Position numbers and translations under genes: made by a program
Notes under the pieces: generated by a model
The model's database searches: none
The model's input: only the letters and a program-made list of their open reading frames with translations
What the model was told of the DNA's origin: nothing
From: Candidatus Methanomethylophilaceae archaeon
GTDB lineage: Archaea; Thermoplasmatota; Thermoplasmata; Methanomassiliicoccales; Methanomethylophilaceae
Length of the DNA stretch: 6,343 nucleotides
Reading direction: 5' to 3'
Assembly (NCBI GenBank): GCA_017395275.1
Contig: JAFPVN010000181.1
Coordinates: 1 to 6,343 of the forward strand
Shown: positions 1-4,714 of the stretch, piece after piece
Layout: every line of letters begins with the position of its first letter
Position numbering within the stretch: the first letter of the stretch is position 1

Positions 1-463
1 CCTCGGCGCGGAGTCCGATGACCGGGATACCGGTCTTCTCCTGGATGTTGTTTAAGGTTTCCACACCCTCGGTGGTGGTGAAGATGACGTCCGCTCCGGT
101 GTCGATCATCGCCTTGAAGTTGCTGGCGTCGCCCACGTCGGTCTTGTCCTTGATCTTGTCGGCGTACGCCACGCGGTATGTTGCGAGGTTGTAGTTGGCG
201 GCGGACCCGGACGTTCCCTTGTCCATGGAGTCTATTCCCACCACTTTATCGATATCGAAATAACTGACCATCCTCAGTGCGCCTGCGCTGACGCAGACGA
301 CCTTCTGCACATCGCCGGGGATCGATACCTCCCTGCCGCGGATGTCGGTCACGGTCCTGTCGCCCTTGGAATCGCTGTCCTTGGTGAGCTGATAGATACC
401 GAATCCCGCACCAGCGACCACCAGTACCGCCACGACGGCTATCGCTATGACTTTTGCGTTCAT
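1..463 (-). CDS. ABC transporter substrate-binding protein, iron/cobalamin class (3' part outside window)
   Basis: Only the first 154 residues are inside the window. Residues 4-24 form one hydrophobic segment with no lipobox cysteine, so the protein is probably held at the outer membrane face by an uncleaved anchor. A charged linker (about 25-36) is followed by TVTDIRGREVSIP (37-49) and VQKVVCVSAGALRMV, the usual opening of the periplasmic-binding fold (BtuF/FepB/FecB type) that delivers ferric chelates, haem or corrinoids to an ABC permease. Later stretches (DVGDASNFKAMIDTGADVIF, then a TGIPVIGL strand) also fit this fold. The ligand cannot be told from this part. The ATG at 463 is chosen because the hydrophobic anchor starts right there. 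No Shine-Dalgarno precedes it, and a TATA-like box lies about 28 bases upstream, so the mRNA is probably leaderless. The gene is divergent from the flavin-fold gene and lies behind tandem operator-like dyads. Confidence 0.85.
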   Translation of the reverse strand, partial: MNAKVIAIAVVAVLVVAGAGFGIYQLTKDSDSKGDRTVTDIRGREVSIPGDVQKVVCVSAGALRMVSYFDIDKVVGIDSMDKGTSGSAANYNLATYRVAYADKIKDKTDVGDASNFKAMIDTGADVIFTTTEGVETLNNIQEKTGIPVIGLRAE

Positions 464-485
464 GGTGGGAGGATGAAGTCAGTGT

Positions 486-527
486 GCAGTATATTAGTGT
501 TACTAATTTAGAATTAGTGTTACTAGG
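486..527 (-). promoter_or_regulatory. Promoter with two tandem operator-like dyads
   Basis: ATTAGTGTTACTA occurs at 493-505 and again at 513-525. The first copy is a perfect 15-bp dyad (ATTAGT-GTT-ACTAAT, 493-507). The second keeps the inner four base pairs of each arm. The dyad centres are 20 bp apart, about two helical turns. On the minus strand a TATA-like AATATAC (about 487-493) abuts the first dyad and sits about 28 bases from the ATG at 463. A bound repressor would therefore block the basal factors. The TTAGT...ACTAA shape resembles sites of DtxR/IdeR-type metal regulators (inference), which would suit a metal-uptake gene. Confidence 0.6.
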
Positions 528-562
528 TGTAGGGGTATGGGTATGCCTTGCCGCAATCGAGC

Positions 563-573
563 GTTATTTCTAC
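563..573 (+). promoter_or_regulatory. TATA-like box of the flavin split-barrel gene
   Basis: TTATTTCTA at 564-572 is centred about 27 bases before the ATG at 595. There is no Shine-Dalgarno before that ATG. This is the geometry of a leaderless archaeal transcript and helps set the start of the gene. Confidence 0.4.
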
Positions 574-594
574 CGCAGCGACATACCCGATATT

Positions 595-1083
595 ATGGGA
601 GACATAGAATTCAGGGATGTCGCGAGGGCGAAGCAGGCCCTGTCGGAAGAGGAATGCTTGGATATCCTCAGGAAGGAGCTCAGAGGCGTATTGTCCGTAA
701 ACGGCGACCATGGGTATCCCTACGGCATGCCCATCAACCACTATTACAACGACGATGACGGAATGATATACTTCCACGGAGGGAAGAAGGGCCATAGGAC
801 CGATTCCTTCAGGAAGGATGACAGAGCGTCGTACTGCGTTATGGATAAGGGTACTTTATCGGAGGACGGGTGGTCTTTGGACTTCAGGTCGGTGATAGTC
901 TTCGGGAGGATCGAGGAGGTTAATGATCCGGAAAGGATGATCGACATCGTCCGCAGGCTCAGCCTCAGGTTCACTGATGATATGAAGTACATAGAGGACG
1001 AGATCGAGAGGCACGGTTCACACACTCTCATGTTTGCTCTGAGGCCGGAGCACATCACGGGGAAGAGGGTCAACGAGTCGTGA
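595..1083 (+). CDS. Pyridoxamine 5'-phosphate oxidase-like (NimA-like) flavin split-barrel protein
   Basis: This 162-residue cytoplasmic protein has the pattern of the NimA-type branch of the FMN-binding split-barrel superfamily: GVLSVNG (31-37), YPYGMPINHYY (41-51), IYFHGGKKGHRTD (58-70) and SYCVMDKG (79-86), then a strand-rich SVIVFGRIEEV (99-109) and a C-terminal helix pair. Family members bind FMN, F420 or haem and reduce small molecules such as nitroimidazoles; the real substrate is unknown here. The frame is open back to 454, but the extra N-terminal residues run through the operator region and do not look like protein. The ATG at 595 also has a TATA-like box at the leaderless distance. 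The gene is divergent from the ABC binding protein. Whether it shares metal control with it is open. Confidence 0.85.
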   Translation: MGDIEFRDVARAKQALSEEECLDILRKELRGVLSVNGDHGYPYGMPINHYYNDDDGMIYFHGGKKGHRTDSFRKDDRASYCVMDKGTLSEDGWSLDFRSVIVFGRIEEVNDPERMIDIVRRLSLRFTDDMKYIEDEIERHGSHTLMFALRPEHITGKRVNES

Positions 1084-1130
1084 CCATATGCTTTAAAGGA
1101 AAAGGAATGGATACCGTACCGGTGAGATAC

Positions 1131-1313
1131 ATGGGAGACAGAGAGATCATCCTCGAAGTAATGAAGAAAGCGGGGGAGCCCCTCAACGCCGGGAAGGTGG
1201 CGGAGCTGACCGGACTCGACAGGAAGGCCGTGGACAAGGCCTTCGCCGAGATGAAGAAGGACGGCACCATAGTGTCGCCGGTCAGGTGCAAGTGGGAACC
1301 CGCGAAGAAGTGA
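1131..1313 (+). CDS. Small winged-helix DNA-binding protein
   Basis: The 60-residue product is one winged-helix domain: helix 1 REIILEVMKKAG (4-15), helix 2 AGKVAELTGL (20-29), recognition helix RKAVDKAFAEMKKDG (31-45), then a wing SPVRCKWEPA (49-58). Such short proteins probably act as transcription regulators in the cytoplasm; the target is unknown. The start at 1131 follows GGTGA (1121-1125), which matches the archaeal anti-Shine-Dalgarno with 5 bases of spacing. The in-frame ATG at 1107 would add eight residues (MDTVPVRY) and is the alternative. A TATA-like CTTTAAAG lies at 1091-1098, just after the stop of the upstream gene, so it may be transcribed on its own. It converges with the DUF3784 gene, 24 bases apart. 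Confidence 0.7.
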   Translation: MGDREIILEVMKKAGEPLNAGKVAELTGLDRKAVDKAFAEMKKDGTIVSPVRCKWEPAKK

Positions 1314-1337
1314 CGTCCCATCTTCCGCCTGCCGTTA

Positions 1338-1787
1338 TCAGGGCGCCCCGCCGCGGTTCCCGCCGACCATATCCCCGGGGTATTCCGGATCATCAGGGCA
1401 GCCACATCGCTTCTTGGCACGCTTGTTCATGTACAGGGAGCCGGCGAGGATGGATACGGCCAGAACGGCGAATGCCAGCACGATGTAGTGCGGTATCAAT
1501 GCCAGGAAGACGGAGGCCCCAAGCATGATGATCCCGCCCCCATGCGCCACCTTCCTCTCGTCATAGGCAGACTTCTCCTCTTCGGTCATCGTGTTGTATC
1601 CGGCGACCGCCCAGCCTCCACTGCCCGAGAGCATAACGACGGATACCGCAGCAGCCCCTATCGCCATGATGTACAGGACCAGGTCCGTACCGCTGCCGGT
1701 ATCGGACAGTATTATGCACAGGATCAGCACCATGACGGATACGGGCATCAGGATGAGCAGGATTCCGAGTTTCAGGTCGCCGTCCAT
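1338..1787 (-). CDS. DUF3784 family integral membrane protein
   Basis: The 149 residues contain hydrophobic spans at about 8-27, 36-55 and 84-119; the last is long enough for two passes. Between spans two and three is GGWAVAGYNTMTEEEKSAYDE (57-77), the hallmark of DUF3784 proteins (G-G-W-x-x-A-G-Y-N-T-M then a charged helix). The function of that family is not established. The tail is basic, then CGCP (128-131) and a glycine/proline-rich end, possibly a metal or redox site, though only one such cluster is visible. The ATG at 1787 has no Shine-Dalgarno. A TATA-like ATTAATAC (minus strand, 1808-1815) is centred about 25 bases upstream, pointing to a leaderless mRNA. It lies head to tail with the small membrane protein upstream, 61 bases apart. 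Confidence 0.8.
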   Translation of the reverse strand: MDGDLKLGILLILMPVSVMVLILCIILSDTGSGTDLVLYIMAIGAAAVSVVMLSGSGGWAVAGYNTMTEEEKSAYDERKVAHGGGIIMLGASVFLALIPHYIVLAFAVLAVSILAGSLYMNKRAKKRCGCPDDPEYPGDMVGGNRGGAP

Positions 1788-1807
1788 GGAGAATCAATCC
1801 GATGCGT

Positions 1808-1816
1808 GTATTAATC
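1808..1816 (-). promoter_or_regulatory. TATA-like box of the DUF3784 gene
   Basis: ATTAATAC on the minus strand lies about 25 bases before the ATG at 1787, the spacing expected for a leaderless archaeal transcript. Confidence 0.4.
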
Positions 1817-1848
1817 GTATAGTTACGTGACCGCTCACCCCGGGTCCG

Positions 1849-2067
1849 TCAGGTGTTGTACGCCGCTATGAACAGTATGCGGATCAGGCACATGGTGAAC
1901 ACCGTGAGGTTGAGGAGCAGCATCATACGGCGGAAGACCTCGCAGTACGACAGGTTCCGCCTTTCGACGGCGTACGAGGAAGGGAGGAACGATCCGGACG
2001 CGGTCGGGAAGCTGGACAGGATTCTCGATACGGGATACTCGGATCGGAGGGGAGCCCCTGCCGACAA
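1849..2067 (-). CDS. Small single-span membrane protein, TTG start
   Basis: I do not recognise this 72-residue product. Residues 1-47 are polar and serine/proline-rich. Residues 48-69 (MMLLLNLTVFTMCLIRILFI) form one convincing transmembrane helix, followed by a short AAYNT end. Codon third positions are strongly G/C, as in the neighbouring genes, and the reading frames on the other strand lack protein character. No ATG or GTG is available between the upstream in-frame stop and the TTG at 2067. A TATA-like TATAAAG (minus strand, 2095-2101) sits about 30 bases before that TTG, so a leaderless start there is reasonable. It lies upstream of the DUF3784 gene on the same strand, and both encode membrane proteins. 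Confidence 0.5.
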   Translation of the reverse strand: MSAGAPLRSEYPVSRILSSFPTASGSFLPSSYAVERRNLSYCEVFRRMMLLLNLTVFTMCLIRILFIAAYNT

Positions 2068-2094
2068 TCTGATGAGTGACGGCGTAGGTCACGG

Positions 2095-2102
2095 CTTTAT
2101 AC
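2095..2102 (-). promoter_or_regulatory. TATA-like box, possibly usable in both directions
   Basis: CTTTATAC on the plus strand reads GTATAAAG on the minus strand. On the minus strand it is at a suitable distance from the TTG start at 2067. The near-palindromic core could also direct plus-strand transcription toward the hairpin-rich region. Confidence 0.35.
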
Positions 2103-2297
2103 GTGATAGACGTGGAAACATATGGGCGGCGCCGCCAAACGGACAGTCATCGCTCCGTGTAGGCATCTATCCTCCGGATATCGGCGGCGCCGGTCCCGAC
2201 ATGTTGATCTCCTATGGGGGGTTAGGTAACATAGTATCATCCCGGGAGATACCCAAATTCTGAGCGTGCCATCAATCGTGGTTCTGGTTTCCGATTT
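2103..2297. other. Intergenic stretch with GC palindromes, no convincing gene
   Basis: No reading frame here has clear protein character; a plus-strand frame ending at 2263 is open but matches nothing I know. A perfect 12-bp palindrome GGCGGCGCCGCC is at 2125-2136, and its core GGCGGCGCCG recurs at 2183-2192. A perfect hairpin TATCC-TCC-GGATA is at 2168-2180. A further dyad surrounds CCCGGG at 2235-2251 (TATC...GATA arms). The role of these repeats is unknown. Confidence 0.35.
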
Positions 2298-2490
2298 GGC
2301 AAGGTCCCCCTCTCGCGGGAGCCCTTGCCCGACCGGAAAGAAGGGCTGACGGGAACAGTACCTTGCAATCTCCCGGAAAAGCCGTCGGAGACGACGGAAA
2401 GAAGGGGGCGGAATCGTGAACGGAAAGAACGGTTCTCTTGTTTCCATTGGGGAAGGACTTGTTTACGCGGTGTGCGGGAGAAAGATCCCG
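2298..2490 (+). other. Hairpin-rich region, possible structured RNA or leader
   Basis: No protein gene is supported. Perfect stems seen are: GGCAAGG (2298-2304) with CCTTGCC (2323-2329); GCCCTT (2321-2326) with AAGGGC (2341-2346), which excludes the first stem; CGGGA (2350-2354) with TCCCG (2371-2375); CCGTCG-GAGA-CGACGG (2382-2397), a 6-bp stem with a GNRA-type tetraloop; and CGGGA (2475-2479) with TCCCG (2486-2490). The motif CGGAAAGAA follows or surrounds stems at 2334, 2395 and 2421. The GNRA hairpin and the mutually exclusive pair suggest a folded transcript, but I cannot set its ends or its strand. Confidence 0.35.
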
Positions 2491-2504
2491 GGGAAAGGTT
2501 TATC
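2490..2504 (+). promoter_or_regulatory. Candidate BRE/TATA promoter of the structured RNA
   Basis: A purine-rich GGGGAAAGG (BRE-like) is followed by TTTATC (2499-2504). Archaeal initiation about 25-27 bases downstream would begin near 2526. That is immediately before the first hairpin (2529-2543) of the predicted RNA. Confidence 0.4.
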
Positions 2505-2525
2505 CGTCAGTCCGCTCATGGAATG

Positions 2526-2668
2526 TATGCGGAGTCAATCCGCCCTGCCGCCTGAATATCTTTGCACCTCAAGAGTGCGTCTCAAGATATGTTGTGGCAT
2601 CAGACCACGTATCAAGACAATAGAGTGTCTTTGCGCTTCGAGCGCGGTGCGGCAGGTTATTCTTCTTC
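2526..2668 (+). ncRNA. Predicted structured RNA with a five-way junction, unrecognised family
   Basis: Read directly from the sequence, perfect Watson-Crick helices nest as follows. A 5' hairpin GCGGA-GTCAA-TCCGC (2529-2543) abuts a closing helix CCTGCCGC (2544-2551) / GCGGCAGG (2649-2656). Inside are four arms. A: ATATCTT (2556-2562) / AAGATAT (2584-2590), capped by GCAC/GTGC (2564-2567, 2575-2578) across an asymmetric internal loop. B: GTGG-CATCAGA-CCAC (2594-2608). C: AAGACA-ATAGAG-TGTCTT (2614-2631). D: GCGCT-TCG-AGCGC (2633-2645). Linkers are 1 to 5 nt. A U-rich tract (2657-2668) follows and could end transcription. A TATA-like box is placed for a start near 2526. No tRNA, 5S, SRP or RNase P signature is visible. 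It could instead be the 5' leader of the zinc-ribbon gene. Confidence 0.6.
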
Positions 2669-2669
2669 A

Positions 2670-2708
2670 CGTGAACTGGTGCGTCCCTTACGGGCCGCCC
2701 CGTTCACG
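2670..2708 (+). promoter_or_regulatory. Long hairpin just upstream of the zinc-ribbon gene
   Basis: CGTGAAC (2670-2676) pairs perfectly with GTTCACG (2702-2708). Inside, GGTG (2678-2681) pairs with CGCC (2696-2699), including one G-U pair valid only for plus-strand RNA, and CCC (2685-2687) pairs with GGG (2692-2694) around a four-base loop. It ends 18 bases before the GTG at 2727, so it may act as a leader element of that gene or as the 3' end of the upstream RNA. Confidence 0.5.
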
Positions 2709-2726
2709 CATTCGGGATGGTTCTCC

Positions 2727-2918
2727 GTGAGGGACATCTCATGTCCTTTCTGCTGCGCCGAAAGGACGAGGCTTTTCTTCAACGAGGGGGACACCGGCAC
2801 CGAGGGGTACCAGTGCGTGAAGTGCGGATGCACATTCATCGTTCTGAAGAAGGGGGTGATCCCGGAACCGGAATACGATGACGACGAGGAGCACACCAAG
2901 GGCCGCTGGCCCTACTGA
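2727..2918 (+). CDS. Small zinc-ribbon protein with acidic tail
   Basis: The 63-residue product has CPFC (6-9) and CVKCG (30-34), a classic zinc ribbon (C-x2-C...C-x2-C). It resembles the ribbons of transcription factors and small archaeal nucleic-acid-binding proteins. After the ribbon comes a tail with a run of aspartate and glutamate (47-55). The exact role is unknown. The frame is open upstream to 2562, but that part runs through the RNA helices and does not look like protein. The GTG at 2727, just before DISCPFC, is the only good start, with a weak GGGATGG (2714-2720) as ribosome site. Extra cysteines at 10 and 35 sit beside the two metal-ligand pairs. The exonuclease gene follows on the same strand, 63 bases after the stop. 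Confidence 0.65.
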   Translation: MRDISCPFCCAERTRLFFNEGDTGTEGYQCVKCGCTFIVLKKGVIPEPEYDDDEEHTKGRWPY

Positions 2919-2946
2919 AACCGCTTTCCCGTCCTGACCGACGGGA
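2899..2946 (+). terminator. Two hairpins at the 3' end of the zinc-ribbon gene
   Basis: AGGGCC-GCT-GGCCCT (2899-2913) is a perfect 6-bp hairpin inside the last codons. TCCCGTC (2927-2933) pairs with GACGGGA (2940-2946) around a six-base loop, eight bases after the stop. Neither has a strong U-run, so termination is an inference. The second could also be in the leader of the exonuclease mRNA. Confidence 0.35.
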
Positions 2947-2967
2947 TTTCAAACATCTTCAACGATA

Positions 2968-2973
2968 AGGAGT
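2968..2973 (+). promoter_or_regulatory. Strong ribosome binding site before the amber-containing exonuclease
   Basis: AAGGAG lies 8 bases before the ATG at 2982. It fixes the start of a frame whose third codon is TAG, and it is among the clearest Shine-Dalgarno sequences in the window. Confidence 0.65.
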
Positions 2974-2981
2974 TGCAAATC

Positions 2982-3602
2982 ATGCTATAGATTATCGACA
3001 CGGAGACCTCCGGGCTGGAGGGACATCCGAAGGACAGGGTATTGGAGATCGGAATTGCGGAGTACGACGAGAGGACGGGAGAGGCGAGGGAGGTGTATTC
3101 CTCGATGGTCACCTACACGGATCTGAAGGAGCACTGCGAGTAGAAGGAGAGGGCCGATGGTCCGATCCGGATCTTCAGACATTCCGACCTGTCGCTGGAG
3201 AGGATACTGGCGGAGGGGAAGGATGTATCTCTGGTAGCGGAGGAAGTGAGGGGCATAGTTCTGAACCAGAGGGTGACCGCGTACAATGTAGAGTTTGACT
3301 TCTTCAAGTTCCTACTGGACGAACCGTGGAATCTGGATTGCATTATCGCCTATGACATCATGCATCTGGCTACGGACAGGATCTACGACCTGGCGGATGA
3401 CGATCTGATTGAGGATAAGGAGCTTCGGAGTAGGCTGCTGCGGGAGAGGGAGGCCTTCGGTCAGGAGGACAAGTGGATTAGGTCGATAGATGCGTACAGG
3501 GTGCTGTGCCCGGAGGATCCGATGAAGCTGGATAGGATGCGGCACAGGGCGATGGACGATGCGGTGATGGAAGCACACATTTTGAAAGTGTTGTGTAGTT
3601 GA
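2982..3602 (+). CDS. DEDDh-family 3'-5' exonuclease with two in-frame TAG codons (candidate pyrrolysine protein)
   Basis: Reading TAG through, the frame runs 206 residues from an ATG with a good ribosome site to TGA. All exonuclease motifs are present and correctly spaced. Exo I is IIDTETSG (D6, E8). Exo II is YNVEFDFF (N102, D106). Exo III is HRAMDDA (H188, D193). This is the DnaQ/RNase T-like fold, which removes nucleotides from 3' ends with two metal ions. TAG is at codon 3 (2988-2990) and codon 54 (3141-3143); there is no frameshift and no TGA or TAA. Starting after the first TAG would lose D6 and E8, or need an ATT start 17 bases from the ribosome site. In Methanomassiliicoccales TAG can be read as pyrrolysine, which I infer here. 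The alternative is a young pseudogene with two nonsense mutations. The DUF2971 gene follows 46 bases downstream. Confidence 0.75.
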
Positions 3603-3648
3603 TGGCTATCTACCCGTGAATCGCTAATTCCATATCGGACATTTCCTT

Positions 3649-4713
3649 ATGCTATTATCAGGGACGATCGTGGTCAACAATTCAAAACTGAAGGAGGCAC
3701 TACAGGGGGAGATTTCGGATAAGGCCCTACGCGCCGCATTCACCGATGTTTGGAATTCCAAGACCGTTCAGGAATATGAGATAGAGGACAAGCAGAAGAA
3801 GAAAATCGAGATTATCCAAAGAATCAACAAATCGTCCAGGAACATCCTGAAAAACGTAGCACATTTGAAGAAACTCGCATCGAAGAGAAGAATCAAGAAG
3901 AACGTTGCAGCAGATCTCGACGATCTCATCGACAAAACTTCGGACGATGAGTATGTCACAGGATGCTACTCGAGTTACTATACACCTAAGCCCGAGAAAC
4001 TGTACAAATACGTCAAGTATGAATATGCGTTGAGGACCGTCAAGGGTTCGTATCTGCATTGCGGGACTGCGGAGTACTACAGACTGAAGGATGAGAACGA
4101 GAACAAAGCCTTCGTCGGAAAACCGAAAGAGACGGACGATTTCTATCAACTGGTTCTGTCAGAGGTCGTATCCAAACTCCTCGAAAGGAGAAACGTTAGC
4201 CTGGACGAAAAGACGGGCCAGATACAGAAGGTGCTCGACAATCTGTATTACATCGGATGCCTGTCCGACGATCCTGATTCGCATGCATTATGGAACAAGT
4301 TCGGGGGGAGCGGCGTATGCATCGAAATCGAGGCAGTCAATCTGAACATCCATAAGATAACCTACAACGATGCACCGATTGATCCAGATTATCCCAGCAT
4401 GATGTTCAGAAAACTCAATGAGGAGGTAGAGTACAAGTCGAGAGATGAAGTATCGAAGAAGTTCGACCAGGTATTGCGTATGCACGCCAACATCGAATTG
4501 CTCAACAGATACCGCAAAGACGATCGGTGGCGTTACGAATCCGAATGGAGGCTCTTGGTAGACAAACACGGGGTCAATGAAAGCAGCAATCATCCCGTGA
4601 AGATCACCAAGGTGGTCAGCTGCCTGCCTCCGGATGATCACCGGGAATTGCAAAATTGGTGCGAAAAGCACCATATTGATTGTGTACGCAGAAAAGGGTA
4701 TGAATTGTATTAA
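3649..4713 (+). CDS. DUF2971 family protein with a basic helical N-terminal extension
   Basis: The C-terminal two thirds (about residues 117-330) carries the DUF2971 pattern: a YKYV opening (119-122), then GCLSDDPDSHALWNKFGGSG and VCIEIE (203-228), and late YRKDDRWRYESEWRLL (288-303). The molecular function of DUF2971 is not established, though members are often found in accessory regions. Residues about 40-95 are lysine/arginine-rich and predicted helical (IQRINKSSRNILKNV, then LKKLASKRRIKK). They could be a nucleic-acid-binding or coiled extension, not part of the usual domain. The start is uncertain: ATG 3649 has no Shine-Dalgarno but a weak AT-rich box near 3624, and GTG 3670 is the alternative. 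It ends one base before the convergent AbiTii gene. Confidence 0.75.
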   Translation: MLLSGTIVVNNSKLKEALQGEISDKALRAAFTDVWNSKTVQEYEIEDKQKKKIEIIQRINKSSRNILKNVAHLKKLASKRRIKKNVAADLDDLIDKTSDDEYVTGCYSSYYTPKPEKLYKYVKYEYALRTVKGSYLHCGTAEYYRLKDENENKAFVGKPKETDDFYQLVLSEVVSKLLERRNVSLDEKTGQIQKVLDNLYYIGCLSDDPDSHALWNKFGGSGVCIEIEAVNLNIHKITYNDAPIDPDYPSMMFRKLNEEVEYKSRDEVSKKFDQVLRMHANIELLNRYRKDDRWRYESEWRLLVDKHGVNESSNHPVKITKVVSCLPPDDHRELQNWCEKHHIDCVRRKGYELY

Positions 4714-4714
4714 T

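Noticed and set aside
454..594. N-terminal extension of the flavin split-barrel gene to an ATG at 454
   Set aside because: It would translate through the operator dyads, has no homology to the family, and would overlap the start of the divergent gene. The ATG at 595 fits the family and a promoter.
1853..2263. Plus-strand open frame of 136 residues
   Set aside because: Its first half is antisense to the small membrane protein, which has the better translation and promoter. The second half matches nothing known and shares its span with palindromes.
2097..2447. Long minus-strand open frame (116 residues)
   Set aside because: Arginine/proline-rich low-quality translation with no domain, running through the hairpin-rich region. 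It looks like the antisense of a structured or non-coding region.
2298..2668. RNase P RNA, SRP RNA, tRNA or rRNA fragment
   Set aside because: I looked for the conserved RNase P P4 strands, the SRP core and a T-loop GGTTCGA-type motif on both strands and found none.
2526..2668. CRISPR repeat or tracrRNA-like element
   Set aside because: No regularly spaced direct repeats and no Cas genes in the window. The TCAAGA repeats inside the RNA are explained by its helices and loops.
2416..2730. Plus-strand open frames across the predicted RNA
   Set aside because: Translations lack protein character, and the sequence is better explained by the nested perfect RNA helices.
3246..3602. A separate short gene starting at the GTG at 3246
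   Set aside because: It holds only exonuclease motifs II and III. Motif I lies in the same frame upstream, beyond the amber codons, so this is the C-terminal half of one gene.
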